From Dryas octopetala (taxonomy: Eukaryota > Streptophyta > Magnoliopsida > Rosales > Rosaceae): 64,000 nt of DNA. The notes beneath the pieces are model-generated. The model was not told where the DNA came from, did no database searches, and saw only the letters and a program-made list of their open reading frames with translations. The DNA is taken from assembly GCA_963921425.1 (NCBI GenBank), contig OY992833.1, positions 498,501 to 562,500 on the forward strand, read 5' to 3'. Shown here piece after piece: positions 12,066-24,352 of this stretch (position 1 is its first letter; the number at the start of each line of letters is the position of its first letter). A program made the translations under genes and the position numbers.

Positions 12066-13183
12066 GGTACTAATGTGACATGAGTTTTCAGTTGTGGAGT
12101 ATTTTGAGAAATGAATTTGCATCAAAAATTAAATATTTTAAATGACAGTTTCAGTAAGGCTTTGCGTTTTCATTTCAGATATTTTAATAGTTTTACAACT
12201 TGAGAGTATTATTTGTCTTTCAGAGTTTGATTTACGGTTTGAGAGGATTTAAAAATGGATTTGAAAGAAGAGATTTTGAAAATAGTTTTAAAGCTGGAGG
12301 ATTTCAAAGAGCGACGTAAGTGAAATTAGATAGATGATTATTTGTATTGTGTGCTTGTATTGCATTGTTTTTTAGGATTTGGTAAAGTCTTGGCTTGAAT
12401 CTTAAGGATGAAAATGATGGTGTTTATGCATTGAGGTTATTAATCAGGATGTGAATGATTGAGGTTAAGGTTAATAGTTGACGATTAGGCAATTGATTTG
12501 CCAAAGTAATTATTATTATTGATGGAATATTTTGTGATTGATGAATTACAGACTTATGAGGATTAATTATTTATGCCTTGGATTTATTGTGAATATTTTG
12601 TGGATTGTGAATTGTGATAATTAAGAAAAAGTATTTTGAGGCCATGTGATTTCTTATTGAGGATAATTATTATGTCATTTCACTCATATGAGCTTTAGTG
12701 AGCTTACCAGGTTGTTTGTTTGAATAACCCGGTGTATCATGCATATGGTGCAGTGTGATTGATGTTTTGCAGATTAAGCAGGCTGATGAGGCAGTGGGGA
12801 GAAAACGAGGCAGTAGGACCCACCATAGTTTTATTAAATGTTTTTATACAGAGGTTTTACATAAATGTTTTATTTGAAAATTTTGATTTATTTATATTTA
12901 TGTGCATGACTCAAAGGAAAGAGAAAACAAATTTTAAAGGTTTGACGTTTAGTATTTTTATGGGCCCGAGGTTCAGAGTGTTACAGTTGGTGGTTGTATT
13001 ATTAATGAAGACAAGACTGCAAGCACCTATAATCTAATTGAACGGATGTATTTTCTCTATATAAGGATTCTTAAGACTTGTGAGCTTCCTGTCATGGATG
13101 TTACAGAGAGTCTTGATTCGTTTATTGAAGCGAGAATTGTAAACTATAGAGGGATTACAAAGTATATATTTTGAGAGATGAGT

Positions 13184-13190
<7 letters not shown>

Positions 13191-13228
<38 letters not shown>
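13191..13228. repeat. (GA)n microsatellite
   Basis: Run of GA dinucleotides inside the small DNA transposon, just after the MCTP fragment. Confidence 0.95.
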
Positions 13229-13232
<4 letters not shown>

Positions 13233-15046
13233 GAGGAATAGAGAAGAGATAAAGAGAGATGGGTGAAGTGGGCAGCGGGGAAGGGGGGCAGCAGCCGGAG
13301 GTGGGTCTGGCTAGGTGCAAATCACATGTTTTTCATTTTTTTTTTCTGTTGTAAATTTTTTTTATTTGTATCCGTGTTCTCTATGTTTTCTAAATTTACT
13401 GAAAACATTATTTAGTCATTTTATGAATTTACACTGTAAACTAGAAATTCTATTTTGTGTTTTTCAAAAACTGTTTTCTCAATACGGCAACCAAACGCAT
13501 TTTTGTCATTTTTTGAATTTGTAAAATGAAAAACCGTTTTGTAAAATGTTACCAAACGCACCTTAAGAATTTCATTTTGATGCCTTCAATAGCCCCTTCA
13601 ACCCTTGTTAAATTTCTGCTGAAATTTCATTAGATTTATACTCTTGTTAAGTAGATTCGTTTATTATGTTATTTTGCTAGTCTAGTAATACCTAGACTCT
13701 GCCCATGGGAAGTCTTCAACAAGTAAACGCGTATCGCAACTTGTTTAACAGTTGTTTATTTAAGTTGTGGTTTAGACGAAGCAATGCTTAACTGTTTAAC
13801 TGAATTTGGACTAAATAAATATTGAGGTCATATCAGTGGTAACCAAACGATGTGATGACTAAAGTCAATTCATAAGGATACAAGGGTTGAGTACTGAGCC
13901 AGAGCTCCCTCAGTTTCTCCATGCACTGACCTGGTCACGTTGTAGGTTCATATCTGATCAACCTCCTCGACAATAAATTAAAATGAATCTAGAAACCACA
14001 CGGTCTGACATGACTGTTTTCCTCGGGATGCAAGGTTATGTCGAATTAAGAATTCAGAGAAGTATAGTAGTTACGCTGGTGCCAAACCTCTGAATTATAC
14101 CTAGTCTTAATAGAAAAGGTCGAGGGTATGTCTTGTGCATTCCTAATAGTTGTTGTCGGACTAGGGACTCCAGTTACAAAAGGAGATTCCGATGACTTGG
14201 CGAAATAGTCATTCTACGTGACCTCGAGGGATTATGTGCTTAGCCAGTCGATCTCGTGTGGTGGTGGTGGTGTTGTTCGAGCTAAACGAAGCCTTGCTCG
14301 GAACTTAGGTGGGTGAACAACTAACCTTCTGACTTGTTGGTTTTGCAGGGAATGCCTATATCCTCATGATTGAGATAGATTTTATGATTGTGTGCCAATC
14401 TTACTATTTGGATTGTGTGATTTGAGTTGATGCAAAATTGTTTTATCCTTATTGCCTTGTTGGATATTTTGATCAATTTATGATTTGATGTGTGTATCAA
14501 TACTCTGTGAATATCTAAATATATGTATTCTAATTTGTAAATGTGATATCCTGATATTATGAACACTGTTTCATGTAATAAACCTAGGTGTTAGTTATTC
14601 ACATCTAGTAAAGGTATTTACTTGTGTATTTGATAAATAACTAAAATGAATGAAGACACACTCTAGAATATCACATGAATTCTCGTTTGCTTTATGTGTG
14701 ACCCCACTTGGTATAATCAGACATCATAATTTGACTAATAATTACTTGGTCATCATGGTAATAAATGTCTGAGAACTAATGGCTATGGTTGTGTGCTTTT
14801 GCATGTTTCTTAATAAGCTATGTCTTCGGTGTTTCTATAGTCAATGTATGGAGATCTTTATTTTTAATATCAAAACCGTTATGTATCAAATCAACAGGAG
14901 ATTACGTAGACTCTCTATGGTATCGTCAGACCAACAGAGGTGTCTTTGGCCTAGTATCCGTTGTAACGTCTTTCTAAAAAGTGAATGAGACTCTGTTATT
15001 TGACTATGACATAGGGAGACGTTTCTTATTTAGAAATTGTGATCTC

Positions 15047-15162
15047 AGCTTGATGGGCCGGTTGGACCGAGATTCAGCTTGCTGGATCGGTTGGACCGAG
15101 ATTCAACTTGATGGGCCGGTTGGACCAAGATTCAGCTTGATGGGTCGGGTTAGCCGAGGGAG
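15047..15162. repeat. 29-bp tandem repeat, four copies, in LTR B
   Basis: 'agcttgatgggccggttgga' and variants start at 15047, 15076, 15105 and 15134, a strict 29-bp step. Confidence 0.85.
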
Positions 15163-15664
15163 AACTTGTTATGAGATAGTCAACCTGAGAGTAAAAGGCC
15201 TCAGTGTTTTACGGATGGGCTAGTCAAATGTCTTTCTGGGGAGGATAGCCTATGTGGTATTCACCAGGAATGAATACAGGCTATGTTTTCAGGGTTTGGT
15301 GACTCCGTGGGCCCAGTTTGGGCAGTATGTTGGCATTTCATGGTTTGACAGACATTTTTTAATCTACTTCGGATAATCCAGGTACGCATCGTTCATATGC
15401 GTGGATTGTGACTTATACTTGTTGAACATGATATATGCTTGTTATGATGATTATGATACCATGTAATTGTGGATATTGTCATATGTGTTGACCTGGATGG
15501 TGAATTCTAGGAATGGAATTTCCAGGGTTGTATTTGGTTATGTGTATGCATGTTTGCCATGAATAATGAATATGTATTAGTAATTTGGTATATGTCTATA
15601 TTGTACTGGTTTATCCTATACGAGCTTGCAAAAGCTTACCAGGTCTTCATGTAACCTGGTACAC

Positions 15665-17092
15665 TATTCTATGGTGTAGCAGACTAATTTGCAGGATGAT
15701 CATGCTAAGGAAGTTGAGCGAGGAGGGCATGACAGTGAGTGCTTCAGAGGACATACTTGTCTTTCTAATTTGGATTTAAGTTTGTAAAACTGTTTTGTAA
15801 TTGTGTTAGGCTCATTGAATGGTTTCTAAATGTCTTTTGGGGTTATGACTAATTATAAGTGACCTTAAGGGGTTGGTCATATTTTACTCTTTTTAAATGA
15901 GTCTCAACTTATTTCTATTGTTGATTCTATCTTTGATCCAAGCCAATTTTCAAATAAAAAGGCTTAAACTGTTTTGGGAATATTTGGGATTATGACATCG
16001 GGGTTTGGTGTTGTAATCTCAAGTATCCTTAAGATGGGTGCCGCTGTGACGTACCCAGTTTTGGGGTGTTACAGTCCACCACTTTTCCCCCTTTGTAAAT
16101 GAAACCGTAAGCCCTCATAAATTAAAAAAAATCGAGTTTTTGTTCTAAAGGCTAAAAAAAATGTATTTAACCATTGGAATTAGGGTTTTCTGCTCACCAA
16201 ATAGTTTTGTCCACAATTTTTTAGTGCAACTTGAATCTTATACGGTGCAAAGGCTGATTTTTTGTTAGATATTATGAGTATTAGTGTTTAAGAAGGCCTA
16301 GTGAACTGTTTCCATCATGATACTTAATAATATAAGATTCAAAAATAACAGTGAGTGAGCGAGGAGGGCATGACAGTGAGTGCTTCAGAGGACATACTTG
16401 TCTTGACAATATAAGAAGGCCTAGTGAACTGTTTATATGGTGTAGCAGACTAATTTGCAGGATAATCATGCTAAGGAAGTTGAGCGAGGAGGGCATGACA
16501 GTGAGTGCTTCAGAGGACATACTTGTCTTTCTAATTTGGATTTAAGTTTGTAAAACTGTTTTGTAATTGTGTTAGGCTCATTGAATGGTTTCTAAATGTC
16601 TTTTGGGGTTATGACTAATTATAAGTGACCTAAGGGGTTGGTCATATTTTACTCTTTTTAAATGAGTCTCAACTTATTTCTATTGTTGATTCTATCTCTG
16701 ATCCAAGCCAGTTTTCAAATAAAAAGGCTTAAACTGTTTTGGGAATATTTGGGATTATGACATCGGGGTTTGGTGTTGTAATCTCAAGTATCCTTAAGAT
16801 GGGTGCCGCTGTGACGTACCCGGTTTTGGGGTGTTACAGTCCACCACTTTTCCCCCTTTGTAAATGAAACCGTAAGCCCTCATAAATTAAAAAAAATCGA
16901 GTTTTTGTTCTAAAGGCTAAAAAAAATGCATTTAACCATTGGAATTAGGGTTTTCTGCTCACCAAATAGTTTTGTCCACAATTTTTTAGTGCAACTTGAA
17001 TCTTATATGGTGCAAAGGCTGATTTTTTGTTAGATATTATGAGTATTAGTGTTTAAGAAGGCCTAGTGAACTGTTTCCATCATGATACTTAA
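15665..17092. repeat. Recent local duplication of the 3' part of LTR B plus its flank
   Basis: Copy 1 starts near 15668 and runs to about 16325; copy 2 starts near 16434 and runs to 17092. Both contain the LTR end, the flank 'gtccaccacttttccccc' and onward, with only a handful of single-base differences over more than 600 bp. Between them, 16347-16435 holds extra short pieces of the same sequence ('gagcgaggagggcatgacag' and 'aggcctagtgaactgttt'), a mosaic junction. Confidence 0.9.
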
Positions 17093-17255
17093 CAATACTT
17101 TTGACAAAATCCCTAACGGATGGACCATTCTATATGTTTTTTGTTAGTTAATTGAGGAATTTGAAATATTTTATAGTTCGTGAACCAACTTGAAATGTAC
17201 TTGAGCCATTTTTTGTTTTAACCCATGATAAAATAACAAACATACAGTGTTGGAT
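17068..17255. repeat. Right arm of the inverted pair flanking the 8.4-17.1 kb nest
   Basis: Inverted match to 8185-8362 (see that entry). Its inner side is joined to the second copy of the local duplication. Confidence 0.65.
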
Positions 17256-17929
17256 GTTAAAAAGGTCTACTATCATTTTTAAAATGTTAAAAAAACTCAC
17301 ATTATAAACCTGTATTTCTTTTCACTGTTTTGCTATGTGTTTTGGTTAAATATTTTTTTTTTTTCATTATGTTGAAAAGTTACCATTGTTCAGATTAAGT
17401 CATGGATACATTAACATGTCACACTTCACGGTTTAATAATATAAATTACATACTAATACACTATTTAATAACTTAAAAAAGGATAAATAGATAGATATGA
17501 TCATAATCTTACATCTAGAATTTCGCTTCTTCTTTATGTCAGTTCATAATAAATCACAAGAATATGACTCACATCCTATTATCCTCAAATTTTCTTATAA
17601 AACATAAGATCAGTAACTGAAAAAGAAATTCAGGTAATTCATAGAATAGTAAAGATTGTCATTAAGAAGAAAAGCATTTTCCCGGATTTTCTCGAGGACC
17701 ATATCGTGTTTTTTGGAATGAAAGGATTGAGAAATGAGATGAGTTTGAGAGAAAAGGTTGCAGCATTCTTTGGTCCTTCGACATGAAGGGGGTGAGACAG
17801 ACTAAGTGTCTGTCCTAAATCTGGGCCTAGAAGATTTGAGCCCACGACCGTCGTATCATTTAATCAACACGAGAATGAGTAATTGTTTCCCGATTATCCA
17901 TCCTCATGTTAACTAAACAATACAAGGCT
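17256..17929. other. Intergenic, nothing recognised
   Basis: AT-rich sequence without a convincing reading frame, repeat end or gene match. The short minus-strand frame near 17639-17845 has no recognisable motif. Confidence 0.5.
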
Positions 17930-20740
17930 AAGAGAATTCTACTACCAGAAACCCTAGGTAGGTCTGAGCACACAAAGAGCAAGGTGCTTAAGGCTCATGA
18001 GCCCTTAAGAGTGGTGTAGTGCTAGTTACTTAATTTAAATAATAGACCCAAACTTTAAGAAGAGTATATCATTTGCAAACGTAACCTCAAAATAACAAGG
18101 AAAACCAGTAGGTCAAGTATAATGTTAAACTCATTAAAACAATTTGTAACTTCTCTGAAAATAAATCTCTTTTTAGCTCAATCACTGCCATTTCCCCTTC
18201 GTTGTGCCACTATGATCAATTTTAAATACTCTGCAAAGTGATCCCCTTCACCGTGGAATGGTGTCCAGGGTCACAAGAAAAATTTGGTAAGCTATGAAAC
18301 TCGTGTGGATGAAACCAACTCACAGACAAACAAATACCAAAGTAATACAATAGTTTGTCAAACAGTACCCAACAAGTTACAAACAGGCAGGCACTACTCA
18401 ATCATCTCATAGCAAGTAGATTGGATTATCATGTAGAAAGATTCATTAAATTGCATGTTAATAATTGAGTAATGATAATGTTGTATGAATTATATGATAT
18501 TCAGTTCAAGCAAGCGTACCTGGCCTGAAGAAGAGGCAATACCTGTATTCCTGTACCATTAACAGTAGACCTTAGTACCGACAGGCTCTTTATGTCTACT
18601 ATCCTACTCCCTTCTCATTAATAATCAATGAGAATTCGAATAGCGAAACGTCCATGCACAGGGACCTCAGAGGCTGCCTTCACAACATGTGTCCTACCTA
18701 GCATACTCTCCAAACGTAACCCTCTAGGGTACCCATCGATAGTTTAGGGATTCAAATCTAAGGTTAAAAAAAAATAACCTACCGTTTCAAGTCAAAAAGG
18801 TCCAAACACTTGAAATTCATTAGTATCAACATCATACTAATTTTAATGCTCATGCATGTCATAACAAAATATGCATGCCATTTAATGATTGTCATTCAGA
18901 TTCTTTCACATACATTTGAATATAAACCACAATCATTAATATCATACTATCATCATAATCGGATAAACAATAAGGAAATTAGGTCATTCTTTATAGTTTA
19001 AAACCCTAAATTGTTACCAATCCTTTGTTAATCCAATTATGAGATATTTGAGTTTTAAATCATCCTTGTCAAGTCATCCTAATAATAACTAAAGGTTAAA
19101 GAACAATTAGCATGGCAAAACAATTTCATTACAATATGACAATAGCATGGCAAAGCAAACAATGTAAAACTGACAATCATGTTATATTAAAAAATGAACG
19201 TCTTATTCGAGAATATACGTTCTTACTAAAATAAGCAATTTAAAAGGACATTGATTCACCCACCTAGGTTCCAAGCGAAACCCTAAACAGCTTTCTCAAC
19301 ACCACCATCAAATCGACTTACTCAAAGCTACACATCACATGAATTTGATAAATCGACCAATTTGCCCTTAAAAATAAACAAGGGACAAAATAATCAATTT
19401 AAATTATTGGAAGCCTAAACTTCGAAATGACAAGAGTACTAATTTCAAAAGAGAATGGTGAAATGATCAAAATACCCTTAGATTGAATCGAGGATCCAAG
19501 GTTTACTTCTCAATGATATTTCAGTCAGAAACCAATCCAATTACAAATGGATTAAGTTTCAAATGAGGAATACAATCACGCTTGTCTGGAAATTGATAAC
19601 AGGAATTTCAATGGAAAATGCCTAGAATGCCCTTTGACCTAACTGGAGTCTAGAGTTAGATCTCGAGGTTGGTCTACTCAAAATCAAATTAACTTGGTTA
19701 ACCAAAAAGAATAAGATTAAACTTATTAGAAAATTGAGAGAACACATGTCGGTGAAAAAGTGTGAAATGACCAAAATACCCCTAGGGTTGGATTACAGTC
19801 TAGAGGTTTTTTAGAAGTTGTTCGGTTATAATTTCAAGTAGATTTTCGACTCGGGTACAACTTTTAAGTCTCTTGGTTTGATACTCAATTGGTTGGAACT
19901 CTACAACTTAGGTTCTTACACGAAATAACTGAATCTCAACGGTTATTTCATAAGGCAGTTCTTACAACTTTTAACGGTGTTTAGATTACAACCGAACAAG
20001 ACCGGCAGAACCGCCACACACGGTGGGGCTGCAGATGTCCTAGGTGTTTTGACACGGAAATGGCAACAACCTGCAAGTTTATGTCAAAGACAAGCTCATG
20101 TGAGTTCAAACAAATCAACACATAAACACACAAAGACCAAATTGCCACCACAAGGGGCTAAGTTAATTAGTGGTAGTAGAGGATTCCTGAACAAAGAATT
20201 CAATTTCAGCTCCCAAATCAACTAATCAACTCAATCAATATAAAGAAATCGGGAAGAGAAGTGAATTAATACCTAAACCGATACCAATAATGATCATACC
20301 TGCTAGATTTCGAATAAAGAGAAAGTTGAGGTTAGGGTTTTGAATTAGGGGTTACCGATTGGGTTGAAATTGGATACATGCAAACACATAGATAGATAGA
20401 GCAGAGAGTGGAGAGCAAAAACCACTAAGAATCGCCATCATCGGCCGCCGTAGTCGCCAGAGATCGACAGTGGAAGGCTGCGGGTAGTTGGGCTTCGAAT
20501 CACCTCCTAGGGTGGTCAATAGGACAATCTGAGGTCACCATCTTCATAAGTTCGACGAGAGGATGATGTTGATTGTGATGAGCGACTGCGACATCGACGA
20601 AAATGGTGGATCATTGGAGAAGAAGGTTGGGTCTGTCTGGGTTCGAATCGAGTTTGTGGTTGGATGTTTGGGTTGGCGAAGGCAAAAAGAAGAAAGAGAG
20701 AAGAACTATACATATGCATGATGTTTGAAACTATATTTTG
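17930..20740 (-). mobile_element. Degraded long-LTR-like sequence, related to LTRs B, C and E
   Basis: Read on the minus strand it repeats landmarks of the other long LTRs in the same order: a GC-rich leader region (about 20400-20700), then a phrase like 'acctaggtgggtgaa' (about 19255), then 'atgatg'-rich sequence. I found no exact ends or target duplication, so coordinates are approximate and the assignment is by resemblance only. Looks heavily broken. Confidence 0.4.
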
Positions 20741-20746
20741 TACATC

Positions 20747-20780
20747 TAGGGTTTAGGGTTCAAGGTTTAGGGTTCAAGGT
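20747..20780. repeat. Telomere-like TTTAGGG motifs, interstitial
   Basis: 'agggtttagggttcaagg' repeated twice, i.e. plant telomere units mixed with degenerate ones. It lies just outside the left edge of the copia remnant. Confidence 0.7.
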
Positions 20781-20813
20781 GTAGAATGTGGCTTGTGCGC
20801 CCAAAATTCCGAA

Positions 20814-22001
20814 CTTAAAACATAACATAAAACCGACAAACCATGTGCATGAATGAGACTTAATGCAAGAAAGCTAGAGAAAAAAATTAGAGAAACCCTT
20901 GAGTATTTCTCATTGATTTTGCAACATTAACAATTACAAGATATACATAGAGGCTTTATAGCTCTGCATAGAACGCTAAGCTACCATAAGCTACTAACTA
21001 CCAGAATTAACTAACACATTAGGCTAGCTATTAGTTAATTGCCAGTTATCATTGACAAGCTGGTTACAGGTTTTAGTCTCTAATAGCTTTAGCTGAATAG
21101 AATTGGAAGGTCTCAATTCCGTTACTCTAACACCCCCCCCCCCCCCAAACTGAAGGGACTACGATACAATCTTTAATTTGGAACACAAATATTGAAAACT
21201 GTCAACTGGCAATGGTTTGGTGAAGATATTAGCCAGTTGATAGGAAGAGGCTATATGACACAAGTGAAGAGCTCGATCTGATGCTGACAAGTTCCCGAAC
21301 AAAGTGGTAGTCCACCTCTATATGCTTTGTTCGAGCATGGACAATTGGATTTGTAGCAAGAGCCATAGCTCCAAGATTATCATAGAACATAACAAGAGAG
21401 TGTCTGAAAGGAAAATGGATGTCTTTGAAGACATTACAAACGCAAATTAATTCAGTTGAAGTACGTAGTGGCCATTGCCCTATATTCTGATTTAGTGCTT
21501 GATCTAGCAATAGTTGGTTGCTTGCACACACTCCAAGAAATCAGGTTTGAGCCAAGAAAAACACAGTAGCCACTTGTAGATCGTCTATCAAATGGGCAAC
21601 CAGCCTAGTCAACATAATTGAAACAACTGAGGGTAAGAGATCCCTTAATGAAACTAATACTAGTATAAAGGGTTCCTTTAAGATATCTAAGGACTTTCTT
21701 AGCAGCAAGTAGACGAGGATATCGAGGAGCACTCATGAATTGACAAAGCTAAGAGACAACAAATGAAATGTCGGGTCTGGTCCAAGTAAGATACTGCAGA
21801 GCTCCAATTAGAGATCGATATTTAGTGGGATTAGACAAGAGAGAACCAGTAGAGTCATTGAATCTGGAAGAGGCAGTGGGATAATGTGTAGGTTTTGCAG
21901 CAACCATTGCAGTTTTCTGAAGAAGATCAAAGATGTATTTTGTCTGTGTTTATTAAAACCTAACATAAAATTGACAAATCATGTGCAAGAATAGGACTTA
22001 G
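20814..22001 (-). mobile_element. Ty1/copia retrotransposon remnant (LTR plus reverse transcriptase/RNase H part)
   Basis: Minus-strand coding similarity at about 21180-21960 shows the copia RNase H signature (ATNPIVHARTKHIEVDYHFV) next to end-of-pol sequence. 20814-21131 looks like its LTR, followed at 21131 by a C-rich (minus strand G-rich) polypurine tract. A 48-bp similar stretch at 20814-20861 recurs at 21954-22001, compatible with the second LTR's edge. Most of the element is missing and it looks broken in several places; an old fossil. Confidence 0.8.
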
Positions 22002-22050
22002 GGTATTAGGGTTTAGGGTTAGAGTTTTAGGTTTAGAGTATAGGGTTTTG
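21989..22050. repeat. Telomere-like TTTAGGG motifs, interstitial
   Basis: 'tattagggtttagggttaga' and degenerate variants on the right side of the copia remnant, echoing the motif at 20747-20780. Confidence 0.65.
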
Positions 22051-22223
22051 GGATAATATGATAATATTAGGATAAGTTGAAATGTTGACTATTTAATCTC
22101 TGTAGGTAAATAGTTTTCGATTTACTTAATTTTTTGCAATGATGATCTTTTAATCTCTGTTCGGATTGTTGTAATCATAGGGTGCCGCTATTTGGACCCA
22201 ATTTTTTTATCAGTAGCCCTAAC

Positions 22224-23780
22224 ACACTTTCTACACTTAACTAAAAATTAGAAATTACAAAAATTTATTAGTATACCTAACAAGTTTTCCCAAATTACCC
22301 TTACTAAAACCTTGTACCACATCCAACCTATTCTACTTTTTATAGTGCCTAATTTTAAACCCCCAAGTAACAGTAAAAATTTGCATCCACCCCCACTTAT
22401 AGGAACTCTCCCAAAACCCCCTTAGCACTTGCATTTTCTTTTTTACCCCTGCTATTGGCCCATGCAGCAGCTGATGCAAGCACACTACCTTTGCTCTTGA
22501 GCTCACGCTGAGTAGCTTGCAACCTTACATTAGTTTTCTTATTATTTTTTATTTTTTTAACACCCATGCTGCCTGCTATCTTAAGTTAAGTAAAAAAATA
22601 GCTTTTGGCTTCCAGATTGAACTTGAGACCACTAGAGGCATTTAATAGTCACCGTACCAACTAGACAATGGAGGTTTGTGTGATAATAAAGGTAATTAAT
22701 GATAGGGTGATATTTATAAACATTTTAACATATTTGAAATCTTTCTTATTTCAATGTTTAATTTTATAAATTAAGTCTAATCAGTTGTTTATTGCTAATT
22801 TAGTGCAATTTTTTTATATTTTAATTTAGAGTAATTTTTTTTTTATTGAAAATTTAGTGTAACTGTTTTTTATTTTTCATTGACCCGTCCCATTGACACA
22901 CTAGCATAGTCCGCTACTTCTTAAGCCACTACTTGCCACACAGGCTCTAGTATATACCAAGCCTTTATGTGCGAAAAGTTATAGGACTTTGCACACAAAA
23001 GTGACTCGAACTCAAGTCAAGCACGTGCAAAAAATAGTTATACTACTTTGTAATATAAATAAATAATTACACTATTTTGCAATAAAAAAAATAGTTACAC
23101 TAATTTTCAATAAAAATAGACAAATTAGAATTATAAATTAATTATCTATAAAACTGTATAAATATAGTTAATTCTATTACACTTACACAAGTTGCAATTT
23201 GGTTGAGTTGGTTGGTCGTGCTTCCTACTTGTGTAAGATCTAGTGTTCAAATCTTGGTTTGTTCAGTTTCCACCAACTTATTTTTTCCATTTTTTAGATA
23301 TTGGAGATGGCGCTGGACGAAGCTACACCAGCTGGGTGATGTTGAGTGGATCATGTGCACAAGTGTAGTAAGGAAAGGGCACAATCGGAATTATAACAAA
23401 AATAAAAGTCAACAGTAACTGTATATCCATTGACTAGGGGGTTTAGGCAAAAATTTAAGTAAAATAAGGGGTTATGAATTAACTACAAGAATGGTTGGAG
23501 GCTATGAATTATTAAATCAAACAAAGCATAAGCAAATATTATATATTTTGGGAGGTTCTGGTCATGAAAACTTATGCACTCGAGACATATAGTTTTTTTT
23601 AATGCAAATTAATGAATGCAATTAAAGACAATGAGACAAAGATGTTAGTAGCTAGCCCATGTCTTGTGGTCATTTTGGATTAGCTATGATTTGAAAGAAA
23701 CAAATATACAAAACCAGAATCAATGGAGCCAAATACATTATTCTTCAAAAACAAAGTACATGTCCATCTATTCAGTATTA
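22224..23780. other. Interior of MULE-B left of the inner MULE; no gene
   Basis: AT-rich, with 'aacccccaagtaac'-type stretches near 22360 and an inverted relative near 23440-23510. No reading frame resembles a known protein. The last 270 bp may be promoter sequence of the captured glycosyltransferase fragment that resumes at 31212. Confidence 0.4.
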
Positions 23781-24352
23781 TAAATTGAAGACGGCGACTA
23801 TGCGGACCACCCTAAAGTGCTGAGTTAACCACCCTTACTTAGTTCACCACCTATAAATTTGAATTTTTTAAATTCTGCTGAGTTAACCACCCTAATATGA
23901 CATAAATACCCCTAATTTCACAAAAAACATATTTTTACTATCTAAACCCACAAATCCCACCCAAACAAACACACTCACACACATACCCTACCCCTGGCCT
24001 ACCCGCAGATCTTGGCTGAAACACATCTACGCCGCTGCTTCCTCCACTTCCTCCACTTCCTCCACTCTCCTCCACCGCTTCCTCGGTCGCCGGTGCTCCC
24101 CTCCACCGCCGATTCCTCCTTTGCTCCTTCTCTCTGCAATTTCAGGTTCGTTTATTTCTCCTTCCCTCACTCACTCTCGGTGTCATCTATGTTTAGGGTT
24201 TTATGGATATGAAATTTTCGGTATCATCATTGTATAATGCATTAATATATATATTTGGCCTACCAATTACACATATATTTGATATTTTAGAGAAATTAGA
24301 ATGAGATTTTGAAAGTGGGTGTCTGCAAATTAGAATGAGATTTCGAATTTCA

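Larger units (their letters stand above)
9705..12985 (+). mobile_element. Long solo LTR ('E') inserted in the MCTP fragment
   Basis: Begins TGTGAGACCCC and ends AGAGTGTTACA, with a perfect 5-bp target duplication gttgg at 9700-9704 and 12986-12990. Length is 3281 bp, with no coding or primer site, so a solo LTR fossil related to LTRs B and C. It contains a (TC)n tract, a GC-rich leader-like stretch at about 10100-10580, a 117-bp direct duplication and a ~60-bp tandem array. The exact duplication makes it the youngest layer of the 8-17 kb nest. Confidence 0.85.
9640..13173 (+). pseudogene. Fragment of a multiple C2-domain and transmembrane protein (MCTP/FTIP type), split by an LTR
   Basis: Two coding pieces, about 9640-9704 and 12986-13173, on either side of the inserted LTR. 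The first reads YLGGGRVVGG, the linker before a C2 domain in MCTPs. The second reads ASTYNLIERMYFLYIRILKT and then LPVMDVTESLDSFIEARI, matching the start of an MCTP C2 domain (family pattern STYDLVE.M.YL.VRVVKA.DLP..D.TGSLDPYVE). The piece stops at a TGA right after GITKYIF. MCTPs are ER-anchored proteins of plasmodesmata. Only a small part of one domain is present, with no start and no transmembrane region, so it is a captured, dead fragment. Confidence 0.7.
9383..13562. mobile_element. Small non-autonomous DNA transposon (PIF/Harbinger-like?) carrying a gene fragment
   Basis: The inner ends are inverted repeats: left 'ggtccttctggtaatatttt' and right, inverted, 'ggtgcgtttggtaacatttt'. The flanks share ttaag on both sides (about 9378-9382 and 13563-13567). 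The TTA-containing target and GG(T)GCGTTTGG-type ends suggest PIF/Harbinger, but this is uncertain. Without the LTR inserted at 9705-12985 it is only about 0.9 kb. It carries a C2-domain (MCTP) fragment. It is inserted in LTR B. Confidence 0.55.
8471..16073 (+). mobile_element. Long LTR (LTR 'B'), solo, interrupted by a nested DNA element
   Basis: Begins TGTGAAACCCG and ends GGGGTGTTACA, with 5-bp flanks ggcca (8466-8470) and gtcca (16074-16078), a target duplication with one difference. Without the insertion at 9383-13562 it is about 3.4 kb and collinear with the intact relative at 57978-60596 on the other strand. There is no primer site, gag or pol, so it is a solo LTR fossil, presumably of a long-LTR Ty3/gypsy family. 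It contains a (TC)n tract and a 29-bp tandem repeat. Confidence 0.75.

Noticed and set aside
17639-17845. Minus-strand open frame in 17.6-17.9 kb
   Set aside because: No recognised motif and no supporting splice structure.
20516-20719. Minus-strand frame MHMYSSSLFLLFAFANPN as a secreted peptide
   Set aside because: It lies in the leader-like part of a degraded LTR and has no other support.
24012-24212. Open frame starting MAETHLRRCFLHFLHFLHS near the PMD gene
   Set aside because: Compositionally biased CT-rich leader sequence; it fits a 5' UTR exon with a donor at 24145/24146 better than a protein.
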